A stretch of DNA of 64,000 nt from Agrilactobacillus yilanensis (GTDB taxonomy: Bacteria > Bacillota > Bacilli > Lactobacillales > Lactobacillaceae): NCBI RefSeq assembly GCF_003946725.1, contig NZ_RHOY01000007.1:1-64000 (forward strand), given 5' to 3'. The notes beneath the pieces are model-generated. The model searched no databases and was not told the DNA's origin. It worked only from the letters and a program-made list of their open reading frames with translations. The position numbers and the translations under genes are program-made. Numbering within the stretch: position 1 is the first letter of the stretch; each line of letters begins with the position of its first letter. This document shows, piece after piece, positions 10,008 through 19,707 of the stretch.

Positions 10008-12110
10008 CTAAGCTACTGGATCATCTAGTAACGCTTTGCGTGAAGCATTAATTCGACCGCGTTCATCAATTTTAGTGACCTTAACTAAAATTTCATCACC
10101 CATACTTACTTCATCACTGACTTTTTCCACACGATGCGGGGATAACTGAGAAATATGAACTAATGCATCTTTACCGTTTGGTAACTGCACAAACGCGCCA
10201 AAAGACTCAATCCGTACCACTTTACCTAAATAAACCGCACCCACTTCAATTTTTAATGTCAAATTCTTGATAATCTTAACGGCAGCATCAATGCCTGCTT
10301 GATCTGTGCTGGCAATATCAACACGCCCATCTTGAGCGATATCAATTTTAACGTCGGTTTCAGCGATAATTTTATTAATGGTTTCGCCGCCCTTACCGAT
10401 AACTGTCCGAATTTGATCCGGATCAATTTGCAGCGTCGTAATTTTAGGTGCATATGGGCTTAAAGTTGGATTTGGTGTTGGAATTGTCCGTTGAATGACA
10501 TCCAAAATTTGTAATCTTGCTTTTTTAGCTTGGGCTAAAATCGCTTCAAACAGTGACTTTGCAACACTATCCGTTTTAATATCCATCTGTAAAGCTGTAA
10601 TCCCATTGGCTGTCCCAGCAACTTTAAAGTCCATATCCCCAAGATGATCTTCAATCCCTTGAATATCCGTTAAAATTACTTTTTGATCGGCCATTTGTAC
10701 TAAGCCCATGGCAATCCCAGCAACGGGTGCTTTAATCGGCACACCGCCGTCCATCAATGCCAAAGTACCCGCACAAATACTAGCTTGAGAAGAAGATCCG
10801 TTGGAGCCTAAAACTTCAGCTACCAAGCGAATGGTATACGGAAAATCTGCTTCTGAAGGAATCACATAACGCAGTGCTTTTTCACCTAATGCCCCATGCC
10901 CAATTTCTCGGCGACCTGGCGCACCGTAACGACCCGTTTCGCCAACGGAATAAGGCGGGAAATTATACTGATGTAAAAAGCGTTTTTGTTCTTCCACGCC
11001 TAAACCATCTACAGTTTGTGCTTCACCTAGTGGCGCTAAGGTCAATGCTGATAAAACTTGGGTTTCACCTCTAGAAAACAGACCAGAGCCATGCACTCTT
11101 GGTAATAAGCCGACTTGGGCAGATAATGGCCGTACTTCATCTAATTGGCGGCCATCGGGTCGAATTTTTTCTTCGACAATCATCTTACGGACAATTTCTT
11201 TTTCTAAATCATCTAAAAATTGAGCGACAGCTTTCAACTGCTTTGGTTCGTCTTGAAACTCAATTGCAAAATGTTCCTGAGCTAATGCCTTAACTGCGGC
11301 AATATTTTCATCCCGTTCTTGTTTTTTAGGATTTTTCACCGCTGTTTTTAAAGCGTCCTCATATAAATCAGTCACTTCTTGTTGTAACTTCTCGTCTGTC
11401 TTAGGTGGTTCAAAATCAATTTTAGGTTGGCCCACCGCCGCAATAATTTCACGTTGGGCATTGCCGATTTTTTGAATGGCTTCAAATCCAAACAATAATG
11501 CAGCGACCATTTCAGATTCGCCAACCTCTTTAGCGCTAGATTCTACCATGTTAATGGACTCTGGTGTCCCGGCAATCGTCAAATCCATCTCTGAATCTTC
11601 CAGCTCGGTTACGGTTGGATTCAAAACAAAATTACCATCCACAAGGCCGACTTTAACGCCAGTAACCGGGCCATCAAATGGAATATCAGAGATACCTAAC
11701 GCAATTGAGCTGCCTAAAAGCGCTGCCAATTCTGGCGAAGCATCTGGATCCACACTCAATACCGTATTAACAACTTGTACGTCATTATTGAAACCTTCTG
11801 GAAATAAAGGCCGTAAAGGTCGGTCAATTAACCGCGCTGTCAAAGTTGCGTGTTCACTGGGTTTACCTTCACGCTTAATAAAGCCACCGGGAATTTTACC
11901 GACGGCATACATTTTTTCTTCATATTGTATTGTTAACGGGAAAAAATCTCGTTCTACAAGGGTTGTATCCATTACAACTGTGCTTAAAACAACCGTCTCA
12001 CCGTAGCGGACTAAAGCGCTACCATTTGCTTGTTGCGCAAGCTCACCGATTTCAACAGTCACAGGTTGATCGCCAAAAAGCAACTTAAATGTTTTTTTAG
12101 TTTGATCCAT
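10008..12110 (-). CDS. pnp: Polyribonucleotide nucleotidyltransferase (PNPase)
   Basis: This 700-residue 3'-5' phosphorolytic exoribonuclease has two RNase PH domains (about 5-220 and 310-540; the second with SRGETQVL and [10 protein letters not shown]), an all-alpha linker, a KH domain ([11 protein letters not shown] near 565) and a C-terminal S1 domain ([19 protein letters not shown] near 625). The length is normal. It follows rpsO on the same strand with that gene's terminator between, the ancestral rpsO-pnp order, in which pnp may also be autoregulated. The start has GGGAGTGTAGAG upstream. Confidence 0.97.
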   Translation of the reverse strand: MDQTKKTFKLLFGDQPVTVEIGELAQQANGSALVRYGETVVLSTVVMDTTLVERDFFPLTIQYEEKMYAVGKIPGGFIKREGKPSEHATLTARLIDRPLRPLFPEGFNNDVQVVNTVLSVDPDASPELAALLGSSIALGISDIPFDGPVTGVKVGLVDGNFVLNPTVTELEDSEMDLTIAGTPESINMVESSAKEVGESEMVAALLFGFEAIQKIGNAQREIIAAVGQPKIDFEPPKTDEKLQQEVTDLYEDALKTAVKNPKKQERDENIAAVKALAQEHFAIEFQDEPKQLKAVAQFLDDLEKEIVRKMIVEEKIRPDGRQLDEVRPLSAQVGLLPRVHGSGLFSRGETQVLSALTLAPLGEAQTVDGLGVEEQKRFLHQYNFPPYSVGETGRYGAPGRREIGHGALGEKALRYVIPSEADFPYTIRLVAEVLGSNGSSSQASICAGTLALMDGGVPIKAPVAGIAMGLVQMADQKVILTDIQGIEDHLGDMDFKVAGTANGITALQMDIKTDSVAKSLFEAILAQAKKARLQILDVIQRTIPTPNPTLSPYAPKITTLQIDPDQIRTVIGKGGETINKIIAETDVKIDIAQDGRVDIASTDQAGIDAAVKIIKNLTLKIEVGAVYLGKVVRIESFGAFVQLPNGKDALVHISQLSPHRVEKVSDEVSMGDEILVKVTKIDERGRINASRKALLDDPVA

Positions 12111-12139
12111 TCTCTACACTCCCAATCCAAAAAGTATAC

Positions 12140-12170
12140 AAAAAAAGCGAGATCGCAAATCCGATCCCGC
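12140..12170 (-). terminator. Terminator after rpsO
   Basis: On the minus strand GCGGGATCG (12162-12170) pairs with CGATCTCGC (12147-12155, one G-U pair) and is followed by TTTTTTTGT. It lies between rpsO and pnp, so it may attenuate read-through into pnp. Confidence 0.8.
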
Positions 12171-12178
12171 AGTTTTGA

Positions 12179-12457
12179 CTAACGACGTAAGCCTAAGCTC
12201 TTGATAAGTTCGCGGTAACGAACGATATCTTTATTACGCAAATATGCTTGTAAATTACGACGATGACCAATTTTTTTAGTTAAACCAACATAAGAATGGT
12301 GGTCTTTTTTATGCGTCCGCATATGTTGTGTCAACGCATTGATTTCTGCAGTTAAAACTGCGATTTGTACTTCTGCGGAACCTGTGTCGCCTTCATGACG
12401 CGCATATTTCTTAATAAGTTCATTTTTTTGTTCTTGTGTAATTGCCAAATTATTCAC
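12179..12457 (-). CDS. rpsO: 30S ribosomal protein S15
   Basis: The 92-residue encoded protein has the typical S15 core: [25 protein letters not shown] and a C-terminal RNA-binding segment ending in the family's double arginine (SLGLRR). It binds 16S rRNA in the platform of the small subunit. The length is slightly above the usual 89. A GGGTG-type site precedes the ATG. It is divergent from rpsT. Confidence 0.97.
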   Translation of the reverse strand: MNNLAITQEQKNELIKKYARHEGDTGSAEVQIAVLTAEINALTQHMRTHKKDHHSYVGLTKKIGHRRNLQAYLRNKDIVRYRELIKSLGLRR

Positions 12458-12612
12458 CCTTTCAATTGTTATTCGCGGTTATCTTGGTAAAACGTTGGTG
12501 ATTCGCTAAACTAAGAATACCGTAGCAACAAACACAATACTTATCATAAACAAAAGCAACCAAAAACACAAGCTTTTTTTGATATCAAGTATATTTACTT
12601 TACAACTTTATA

Positions 12613-12641
12613 TTGCATTAATGGCAACAATTCTGTATAAT
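12613..12641 (+). promoter_or_regulatory. Promoter of rpsT
   Basis: TTGCAT (12613-12618), 17 bases, then a perfect TATAAT (12636-12641), about 57 bases before the rpsT start codon. The -35 is weak, but the spacing and -10 are good. Confidence 0.6.
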
Positions 12642-12697
12642 AACTTCGTTGCATACTAATTAAGTATTAGTAAATTAATCTGCTGGAGGTGACTTTC

Positions 12698-12949
12698 TTG
12701 CCACAAATCAAATCAGCTATCAAACGTGTCGAAACAAATCGCAAAGCTAACTTAAGAAATACAGCACAAACAAGTGCAATGCGGACATCTATTAAGAAGT
12801 TTGAAGTTGCTGCTGACAAAGGTAGCGATGACAAACAAGCTTTATATACAGACGCAATCAGCGCTGTTGACAAAGCTGCTTCTAAAGGCTTAATTCATGC
12901 GAATAAAGCTGCAAACACAAAATCAAGACTAACTAAATTAAACAAATAA
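12698..12949 (+). CDS. rpsT: 30S ribosomal protein S20, TTG start
   Basis: The 83-residue basic protein ([17 protein letters not shown]...) matches the S20 family throughout and ends KSRLTKLNK. The GTG at 12689 lies inside the ribosome binding site GGAGGTGA; the TTG at 12698 is 7-8 bases from it and gives the family's N-terminus M-P-x-I-K-S-A, so TTG is the real start. S20 synthesis is known to be limited by a non-ATG start in some bacteria, for example UUG in E. coli. It is a single-gene unit with its own promoter and terminator. Confidence 0.95.
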   Translation: MPQIKSAIKRVETNRKANLRNTAQTSAMRTSIKKFEVAADKGSDDKQALYTDAISAVDKAASKGLIHANKAANTKSRLTKLNK

Positions 12950-12961
12950 TTTTATTAGTTC

Positions 12962-12999
12962 AGAGACTGGCGCATTTCGACAACAGTCTCTTTTTTTTT
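12962..12999 (+). terminator. Terminator of rpsT
   Basis: AGAGACTG (12962-12969) pairs with CAGTCTCT (12984-12991) and is followed by nine Ts. Textbook intrinsic terminator 12 bases after the rpsT stop. Confidence 0.9.
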
Positions 13000-13025
13000 G
13001 CCCTAAAATCCACTCAAATCAGCGT

Positions 13026-13080
13026 CAAAAAAACTGAGCTTACTTAGGCCAATGGCCAAATAAGCTCAGTTCTTTTTTTA
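13026..13080. terminator. Bidirectional terminator downstream of the alcohol dehydrogenase
   Basis: A perfect 11-bp stem AACTGAGCTTA/TAAGCTCAGTT (13032-13042, 13061-13071) also contains GGCC/GGCC inner pairing. It has A-runs before and T-runs after, so it can end minus-strand transcription from the dehydrogenase. Confidence 0.85.
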
Positions 13081-13088
13081 TTTAATGA

Positions 13089-13847
13089 TTATTGTGCTAA
13101 GTAACCGCCATCAACAACAAATTCTGCCCCAGTGGCATATTTAGATTCATTAGAAGCTAAGTAAACGCACATGTAAGCAATATCATCAGGTTCACCTAAA
13201 TGCCCCATTGGTGTCTTAGTCCGTTGAGACATTGCTTCTTCAGCACCTGGTAAATTATCAACCAATGGTGTTTTAATGTAGCCTGGATGTACAGTATTCA
13301 CCCGAACATCATAGTCATTTAAAGCACAATGTAGTGCTGCAGATTTAGACATGATCCGCACGCCACCTTTAGAAGCATTGTAAGCTGCTAAAGTTGGATC
13401 GCCAATGAAGCCTTCAATAGAAGACATGTTAATAATTGAAGCACCTAAATTTTTATTTTTCATCCGTAAAATACCGATCTTAGTCCCATAAAATACCGCA
13501 TCTAAGTTGACGGCCATTAATTTATGCCAATCTTCAGCTGTCGTTTCTTCGATATTTTTATTGATGGCCATCCCGGCATTATTCACTACTGTGGTTACGG
13601 GGCCAAAAGCGGCTTCTGTATCGTCAAATAGTTTTGTCCAGCCAGCTTCATCTGAAGCATCGTGTTTCATAAAACGAATAACATCTGTACCGCCAATACC
13701 TTTGGCTGCCTTTTCACCGACATCTTCATGACGTCCTGTAATTACAACTTTAGCGCCTTCGTCCACGAAACGCTGGGCAATACCTAGACCAATCCCTAAA
13801 GTACCACCTGTAACAATCGCAACTTTCTCTTGTAGCCGATTTCCCAT
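13089..13847 (-). CDS. R-specific NADP-dependent short-chain alcohol dehydrogenase
   Basis: This is a 252-residue classical SDR. The cofactor loop is TGGTLGIGLGI near residues 14-24, followed by NNAG, a catalytic Ser in INMSSIEGF, and YNASK carrying the catalytic Tyr/Lys. From memory the sequence follows the Levilactobacillus brevis R-alcohol dehydrogenase (LbADH, 252 residues) very closely, including the segment VRVNTVHPGYIKTPLVD and the C-terminus VVDGGY-AQ. LbADH is a Mg2+-dependent tetramer that reduces prochiral ketones with NADPH. It stands alone between rpsT and holA with its own terminator and an AGGTTTTTAC start region, suggesting a single-gene insertion into this backbone. Confidence 0.9.
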   Translation of the reverse strand: MGNRLQEKVAIVTGGTLGIGLGIAQRFVDEGAKVVITGRHEDVGEKAAKGIGGTDVIRFMKHDASDEAGWTKLFDDTEAAFGPVTTVVNNAGMAINKNIEETTAEDWHKLMAVNLDAVFYGTKIGILRMKNKNLGASIINMSSIEGFIGDPTLAAYNASKGGVRIMSKSAALHCALNDYDVRVNTVHPGYIKTPLVDNLPGAEEAMSQRTKTPMGHLGEPDDIAYMCVYLASNESKYATGAEFVVDGGYLAQ

Positions 13848-13978
13848 TGTAAAAACCTCCAGTGAATGAAATATAGTTTGTTAAAACTATCACAATTATA
13901 ACGCTAAAGATATTTCAGGTCAAAATATTATCTAAGCTCATACAACACCGTGTTCTCGGCAATTCAAAGTTATGGCCA

Positions 13979-14007
13979 CAAAAAAAGTTGGACACTTTGG
14001 CCCAACT
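13979..14007 (-). terminator. Terminator of holA
   Basis: On the minus strand AGTTGG (14002-14007) pairs with CCAACT (13986-13991) and is followed by TTTTTTT. It begins about 10 bases past the holA stop. Confidence 0.8.
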
Positions 14008-14016
14008 ACGCAATTA

Positions 14017-15039
14017 TTATGAACGAATATTGGCAAATTTTAACATAAATAATTCAAATAATAAGACTTTATCGGCTTGACCGGACTTCATTTTATAGTC
14101 GTTTTCTTGAAGTCCTAAAAAAGCCGCTGTCAAATCTGACATGGAAAATTGGCGTACAGACTGCAACGCTAATTTAATCCGGTAAGGATGAATCTTTAAG
14201 ATTTCTGTTAAGCTGCCTTGAGTCATCCCTTTTTGGGCTAAAATCTTTACTTGCAGCAGTAATCGAAACTGATTTAACAAAATACTATTGATTTTAATCG
14301 GTTCTTCTTTATTCAAAAGTAGATCTCGATATAGCATAATTGCCGCTTGTGTATTTTTGTGTAAAACGTAATCAACTAGATCAAAAATATTATTTTCCAA
14401 AGTAGGCGACACCAAATCTGCTACCATCGTTTTGGTGATTTTTTTGTCATCCGCCGCTAGAAATAGCTTTTGTAAATTCGCTACAATAGCTGAAAAGTCC
14501 CCATCAGACCGCTGAACCAATAACTCCCGGGAAGCTGCATCAATATCATAACCCTTTGTTTGAATTAAATGCATTAACTGCTGATCCACGTCACGACCGT
14601 TCAGTTTTTGAACGTCAATTACGGTTGCTTGTTTTTGAAGTTGCTTGCTAATTTTTTTACGGCCATCCAACTTCGCTACTTTCGCAAATAGGACAAAAAC
14701 TGTTGTTGGCAATGGATGTGCTAAATAAGCCTCTAAGCCCGCAATATCATGGGTTATCGGTAGTTTAGGCGTCTCACTGGTCAAAAAAAAGGGCTGGGTC
14801 ACAAAGACCAAACGCCGATCCCCAAAGAAAGGCACTGAAGTCCCATCATCTAAAGCCGCCCCTAACGGATCTACCGTCATATCATAGCTGGCAAAATTCA
14901 TTGCCCGTTCAGCGTCATCTAATAGCGCCATGAACGCGGTTTTGACTTGTTGGATTAAATAATCCTCTTGTCCCAATACTAAATAAACAGGCTGTACGTC
15001 GCCTTTTTTAAGTGATTTTTGCAATTCTGAAACTTTCAT
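14017..15039 (-). CDS. holA: DNA polymerase III delta subunit
   Basis: This 340-residue clamp-loader subunit opens the sliding clamp. Recognition rests on the N-terminal VYLVLGQEDYLIQQ motif, SVPFFGDRRLVFV near 68-80, and the C-terminal collar helices (ILAQKGMTQGSLTEILKIHPYRIKLA). The family's degenerate AAA+ fold has no Walker A, as here. It lies downstream of comEC with an 87-base gap, the usual arrangement comEA-comEC-holA in Gram-positives. Confidence 0.93.
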   Translation of the reverse strand: MKVSELQKSLKKGDVQPVYLVLGQEDYLIQQVKTAFMALLDDAERAMNFASYDMTVDPLGAALDDGTSVPFFGDRRLVFVTQPFFLTSETPKLPITHDIAGLEAYLAHPLPTTVFVLFAKVAKLDGRKKISKQLQKQATVIDVQKLNGRDVDQQLMHLIQTKGYDIDAASRELLVQRSDGDFSAIVANLQKLFLAADDKKITKTMVADLVSPTLENNIFDLVDYVLHKNTQAAIMLYRDLLLNKEEPIKINSILLNQFRLLLQVKILAQKGMTQGSLTEILKIHPYRIKLALQSVRQFSMSDLTAAFLGLQENDYKMKSGQADKVLLFELFMLKFANIRS

Positions 15040-15126
15040 TTAAAGTTGCCGATAAGTATGCCCTATCTTAGACAATTTTATCTTAGCAACACACCTCCTT
15101 GCCTAGAATTTCAAAGGCTCTTTTCA

Positions 15127-17394
15127 TTATAGGCCAAAAGTGCGCAGTCGGCTATCTCTAAACGGCCCATATGTCCAATTAATCATGCCTGACGTTTGTG
15201 TATTTAAAAATGGCAGCTGCAGTTGTTTTAAAGTATCCATTGTTTCGGGACTGGGATGGCCGTAATGGTTGTGCCGACCGGAAGAAATTAAAGCTAATTT
15301 GGCTTGCGTATTTTCTAAAAAGGCCTTATTAGAGGATGTCTTACTACCATGATGTCCCAATTTAATATAATCCGCCTGCACTTGATAATTTTGTAAAATG
15401 CGCTGTTCCCCGTCTTGATAACAATCCCCCATAAAAAGCCAATTTTTATGATGAATCCGACTCAATAAAACTAGAGAATCTTCATTTTTACCACTTCCTG
15501 GCTGAAAGGGATGTACTGCCAAAAATTTTAAAGCGCCGACTTTGATTGTGGCACCAGCCAATACCTTTTTTAATTTAATCGTTTGCGCATAACCCCTTAA
15601 TTTTTTATAAAAATGAGGATTAGCCTCTAACCCCGCTGCAAAAACGATCTGTTTAACTTTAAACTTGGCTAAAATTGTTGGTAAATCCCCAAGATGATCC
15701 GCATCTTGATGCGTGAGGAAGATCGTATCAATTTGATGAATCCCCTGCATCTTTAAATAAGGCACGGTAATCTTTTGTGCATTGTTCGTCGTTTGATGCT
15801 GCTGCCAAGGCTTTTTAGGTAAATTTAGCTTGCCGCTGGTATCGATGAGGATCACTTTGCGTCGTAGTGGTGTGGTAATTAACAGGCTGTCACCTTGTCC
15901 GATATCTAGCAGCGTTACTTGTCCATAAATAGGATTATGTAAACCTATAAAGACACAGCCAAGTACCCCTAAATAGCCCATTAACCACCGTTGCTTAATT
16001 TTTGGTAGGCGTTGATTCATAACCGCAAAACTCAAAAGAACTAAACTCAAAGTAACGATAAGCGGTGGTCGACCAAAGACAAACTGCAGCTGATCAAGAT
16101 TTGTCAGCCAGTGCAAACTTTGATTTAACTGGGTTAAGCCTGAATTCAGTGTAAAAGCCCAAGTCCCGGTCATTGGCAAAAAACTACTAATTAAAATTAA
16201 GGGCATTACCACCATTTCAAATAATGGAATCATCATCAAATTTAACAAAATTGATAATAGATGCCATTCATATTGAAAATACAAAATAATCGGTAAACTA
16301 CTGAAACTAAGCATTAACTGCTGGGCTATTAAACCCCGATGTTGATTAAAAACTAAGCTAAACGCTAAAACATAGCTCAGCAGACCCCCTAATGTAAATA
16401 ATGTATATGGATTGACCCACAGTTGACTGAGTAAAACCAAACTAATTTTATCTAAAGGTGGTATTGGCCGCTGACATTTATTTAAGATAATCGTTAAGAG
16501 TACCAAACTCACCGCTCGGCGAATACCGGTGCCGCTCCCCACTAATAAGCCATAAATTGGTAGTAAACCTAGCAAGCCCCATTCCAAATATTCTTTTGGT
16601 AAATGACAGCGACTGCCTAAAACAAAAATAATTTCCAATAGAATAAAAACATGCAACCCGGACAAACTAAATAAATGAATCACCCCTAAACTGCTTAGAT
16701 CCTGCCGTAAATTGGGATCATCATGAAATTGACCTAAGATTAAGCCTTTCAAATAAGTGCTCAAAGCCGGTGGTGCTTGATTAAAGTATTGCAATAACCG
16801 TTGCCGTAGTGCACTTAACTTATCTTTGAAGCTACCGGTAGTTTGTGGCTTTAAACTTTGAAATTGCTTGATTCTTAGACTGTAGCGAATTCTTTTTTGC
16901 TGCCATAGATATTTTTGAAAATCAAATTGACCATGGTTCGTGGCTGGTTTTGGTAATTCTAAATCAGCAATTACTTTTGCTTCCAAATTATGCCAATTCT
17001 GCTGAAAATACTGTTTTTCTTCCGGTGTGGCTAACGTATACATCCCCGCAAATTTAACAGTCTTCCCGTTTAATTGACCACGGCTTTGAAAGGTCAAACT
17101 ATCACCAGCCACATGAATCGTGTCGCTTTGAATCAAAATCTGAGCTGGTGCGGCTGGCAATTGTTTTATAGGTATCGGCTGCTGTAAAAGACAATAGCCG
17201 GCAAACAAGATACTCAAGCTCAAACATGTCTTAAACAGCTGAAAATTTTTAGTGACATAAATTCGGCACAATACAAGTCCCAACAAAATTGCAGCTAGAA
17301 ATGGCTGCTGGCCGAGTACTAAAAAGGCAACTAAACTACAGCTGCTCGCTATAAAGAACCAAGTCCCATGCAAATCTTGCCAAAGACGGGCCAT
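15127..17394 (-). CDS. comEC: ComEC/Rec2 competence DNA-uptake channel
   Basis: This is a 755-residue polytopic membrane protein. An N-terminal hydrophobic region (two to three segments in residues 1-70) is followed by an OB-like DUF4131 segment (about 80-190). A multi-TM competence domain spans about 200-490, starting PPALSTYLKGLILG and including HLFSLSGLHVF. A C-terminal metallo-beta-lactamase domain (about 490-755) carries TLLDIGQGDS and LTHQDADHLGD. It transports single-stranded DNA into the cell, and the C-terminal domain is proposed to be the nuclease. It starts 3 bases after comEA. No frameshift, so the uptake gene is intact. Confidence 0.95.
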   Translation of the reverse strand: MARLWQDLHGTWFFIASSCSLVAFLVLGQQPFLAAILLGLVLCRIYVTKNFQLFKTCLSLSILFAGYCLLQQPIPIKQLPAAPAQILIQSDTIHVAGDSLTFQSRGQLNGKTVKFAGMYTLATPEEKQYFQQNWHNLEAKVIADLELPKPATNHGQFDFQKYLWQQKRIRYSLRIKQFQSLKPQTTGSFKDKLSALRQRLLQYFNQAPPALSTYLKGLILGQFHDDPNLRQDLSSLGVIHLFSLSGLHVFILLEIIFVLGSRCHLPKEYLEWGLLGLLPIYGLLVGSGTGIRRAVSLVLLTIILNKCQRPIPPLDKISLVLLSQLWVNPYTLFTLGGLLSYVLAFSLVFNQHRGLIAQQLMLSFSSLPIILYFQYEWHLLSILLNLMMIPLFEMVVMPLILISSFLPMTGTWAFTLNSGLTQLNQSLHWLTNLDQLQFVFGRPPLIVTLSLVLLSFAVMNQRLPKIKQRWLMGYLGVLGCVFIGLHNPIYGQVTLLDIGQGDSLLITTPLRRKVILIDTSGKLNLPKKPWQQHQTTNNAQKITVPYLKMQGIHQIDTIFLTHQDADHLGDLPTILAKFKVKQIVFAAGLEANPHFYKKLRGYAQTIKLKKVLAGATIKVGALKFLAVHPFQPGSGKNEDSLVLLSRIHHKNWLFMGDCYQDGEQRILQNYQVQADYIKLGHHGSKTSSNKAFLENTQAKLALISSGRHNHYGHPSPETMDTLKQLQLPFLNTQTSGMINWTYGPFRDSRLRTFGL

Positions 17395-17397
17395 GGC

Positions 17398-18036
17398 TTA
17401 AACAACAATTTGATCTTGCAAACGAGCCACTGTTTTTTCACCAAACCCGTTTACTTTACTTAAATCAGCAGCTGATTGGAAAGGGCCTTGATTTTCGCGA
17501 TAATTAATAATCTTTTCGGCCTTTTTAAGGCCAATACCATCCAATTGCTGTAAATCGGTGACCGTTGCCGTATTCAGGTTAATTTTAGCAGTGCTTTCTG
17601 CACCACTGGTTGTTGCTGACGGCGTTTGCGGGGTTTCACCTTTTATCGGGACATAAATTAAATCTTGATCTTGAACCTTCTGTGCTGAGTTAAGCTGATT
17701 TTCATCCGCTTCAGCGGTTAAACCGCCCGCTTTTTTCACAGCATCATTAATTCGATCATCACTTTTTAAATGATAAATTCCGGGATGATTAACGGCCCCT
17801 TTAATATCAACGACAACCACCGTATTGCCTGTCTTTTGAGTCACTTGTTTTTCAGAACCCGTCGTATTTGTTTGTGACATCGACGCCGGAGTAGCTTCCT
17901 TCAACGCAATTTTTTCCGTTTCTGTTTCTAGCCCTGCTGACTGTGTTTTTTGATGTTGCCAAAAATAGCCACCTACTAGTAATAAACCGACCAATGCCAC
18001 CCAATAATATTGCTTCAACCATAATTTTAAACTCAA
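17398..18036 (-). CDS. comEA: ComEA competence DNA receptor
   Basis: This 212-residue membrane-anchored DNA-binding protein has an N-terminal TM helix (about 9-27, YYWVALVGLLLVGGYFW), a low-complexity Thr/Ser-rich stretch, a SLBB domain (about 73-130, VDIKGAVNHPGIYHLK) and a helix-hairpin-helix DNA-binding domain (about 150-212, KINLNTATVTDLQQLDGIGLKKAEKI). It binds double-stranded DNA outside the membrane and passes it to ComEC. Bacillus has comEB between comEA and comEC; that gene is absent here. The start follows AGGAGGCG. Confidence 0.95.
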   Translation of the reverse strand: MSLKLWLKQYYWVALVGLLLVGGYFWQHQKTQSAGLETETEKIALKEATPASMSQTNTTGSEKQVTQKTGNTVVVVDIKGAVNHPGIYHLKSDDRINDAVKKAGGLTAEADENQLNSAQKVQDQDLIYVPIKGETPQTPSATTSGAESTAKINLNTATVTDLQQLDGIGLKKAEKIINYRENQGPFQSAADLSKVNGFGEKTVARLQDQIVV

Positions 18037-18096
18037 AAAAAACGCCTCCTTATATTCTACTTAACTAACATTACGCAAAATATAGGCGGACGCTTT

Positions 18097-19164
18097 TTAT
18101 GAATTGGATTTTTTTAAATAATTAATTGCATCATCTAAACTTTTAACCGGCACAATTTTCATTTTTGTTTGAATTTTCTTGGCGGCCTTTTTAGCAATTT
18201 GATAATTATTTTGATAGTTCGGTAATTGTTTCTTTTCAGCTTTAGTCAGCTGATCATCCGGCGCAAAGAACACGGTCGCACCGGCTTCAGAAGCTGCGAC
18301 AACCTTTTTATCAATACCGCCAATGGCCCCCACAGTACCATCATTTTCTATCGTCCCCGTACCAGCAATCGTCCGGCCTTGACGCAAATGATGTCCTGTT
18401 AATTGGTCATAGACTTGCAGCGTAAACATTAAACCAGCGGAAGGACCGCCAATATCTGCAGCATCAATTTTAATCGGTATTTTTGTCGTTACTTTTGTAT
18501 GATCAGTTAAAGTGATCCCTAAACCCGCTTTTTTTGTCCCTGGCAACGTGATTAACTTACCCGTTGCTTGCTTTGTCTTTTTATCTCGCTGATAAGTCAC
18601 CGTTACTTTATCGCCAACTTTATGCTGTCGAATATATTTTTGAAAATCAGTCGTACTTTCAAACTGCCGCTGATTAACCGCATTTACCGTATCACCCAGC
18701 TGTAAATGTTTGTAGAAATCCGATTTTTTAATCACATCTAGTACATAAACACCAATAAACTTTTGCTGATAGGTTACCTTTGCCTTTTTAGCAGCTTGTG
18801 CAATAGCCATATTCTCTGAATTTTCAATATAGTAATCTTGCAATTTATCATAAGCCGCACTACTGGCACTGCCCATTAGCGCTTCTCGGCTTAACGTTTC
18901 CGTAAATGGCTGAAAATGACCGATCACTAACTGAATCGGTGTTGCTTGCTGAACTCGGACGGTTGTCAACAAAAACTTACCTTTTGTTTTATCTTCATGA
19001 CCTTTAACCGTTACAAACTTGGAAACTTGTTCCGCTGTCCCCGGCTTTTCTAAAAAATAATTTGTTGGAAATAACACCAGCCAGGCTAAAAATAGCGTCC
19101 CGATAATCCAGACAAACCGATTAAACCAGCGTTTTTGATAAAAATGCGGTTGTGTTTGTGCCAT
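18097..19164 (-). CDS. PDZ-domain Lon-like serine protease (YlbL family)
   Basis: This 355-residue protein has one N-terminal TM helix (about 14-34), a PDZ domain (about 125-205) and a C-terminal Lon-type (S16) protease domain. The Ser-Lys dyad is visible: S242 in GGPSAGLMF and K287 in GGIDKKVVAA. There is no AAA+ part. In Bacillus, YlbL degrades a cell-division inhibitor after DNA damage; whether this protein does so is unknown. It ends 3 bases before coaD begins and is part of the rsmD-coaD-ylbL run seen in Bacillus. Confidence 0.93.
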   Translation of the reverse strand: MAQTQPHFYQKRWFNRFVWIIGTLFLAWLVLFPTNYFLEKPGTAEQVSKFVTVKGHEDKTKGKFLLTTVRVQQATPIQLVIGHFQPFTETLSREALMGSASSAAYDKLQDYYIENSENMAIAQAAKKAKVTYQQKFIGVYVLDVIKKSDFYKHLQLGDTVNAVNQRQFESTTDFQKYIRQHKVGDKVTVTYQRDKKTKQATGKLITLPGTKKAGLGITLTDHTKVTTKIPIKIDAADIGGPSAGLMFTLQVYDQLTGHHLRQGRTIAGTGTIENDGTVGAIGGIDKKVVAASEAGATVFFAPDDQLTKAEKKQLPNYQNNYQIAKKAAKKIQTKMKIVPVKSLDDAINYLKKSNS

Positions 19165-19167
19165 AAT

Positions 19168-19665
19168 TTAATCCAATACCTTTTGATATTTGACTAATAA
19201 AGCTTGTTCCACATTGGCAGGCACTAAAGCACTGACATCTCCGCCAAATTTCGCCACTTCTTTAATCATGCTGGATGAAATAAAGGTATACTTCTGGTCG
19301 GCCACAAAGAAAATAGTTTCAACATCGCTATCTTGAACTTTATTCATTTGGGCAATACCGGCTTCATATTCAAAGTCGTTAGCATTACGTAACCCCCGAA
19401 TTAAAGCCTTTGCATGCAGTTGCTTTGCTAAATTAACAGTTAACATTTTAGGCGCAGCAATCACTTTCACATGATCAATATCTTGAATAGCAGTTTGAAT
19501 CAATGCGACCTTTTCATCAGTTGTAAATAACGCATTTTTACCTGTATTCGTTACAACTGCAATGTATACTTCATCAAAAATTGTCAGTGCCTTTTTTACC
19601 GTTGCTAAATGCCCATTTGTAAACGGGTCAAAACTACCTGGAAAAAGGCCAATATTTTGTGTCAT
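19168..19665 (-). CDS. coaD: Phosphopantetheine adenylyltransferase
   Basis: This 165-residue nucleotidyltransferase makes dephospho-CoA from 4'-phosphopantetheine and ATP. It has the family motif GSFDPFTNGHL (residues 10-20, with the catalytic TxGH-like N-G-H) and the C-terminal nucleotide motif FISSSMIKEVAKFGGDVS. The length is normal. It follows rsmD by 42 bases and is followed by the PDZ protease, the conserved order. Confidence 0.97.
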   Translation of the reverse strand: MTQNIGLFPGSFDPFTNGHLATVKKALTIFDEVYIAVVTNTGKNALFTTDEKVALIQTAIQDIDHVKVIAAPKMLTVNLAKQLHAKALIRGLRNANDFEYEAGIAQMNKVQDSDVETIFFVADQKYTFISSSMIKEVAKFGGDVSALVPANVEQALLVKYQKVLD

Positions 19666-19707
19666 CTTAATAAACCCTCGATTTTTAGAATATATCTTTA
19701 AAACAAA

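Noticed and set aside
11476-12006. 176-codon plus-strand open frame opposite pnp
   Set aside because: It lies entirely opposite the conserved PNPase coding sequence; composition is Ser/Thr-rich shadow translation with no start signal.
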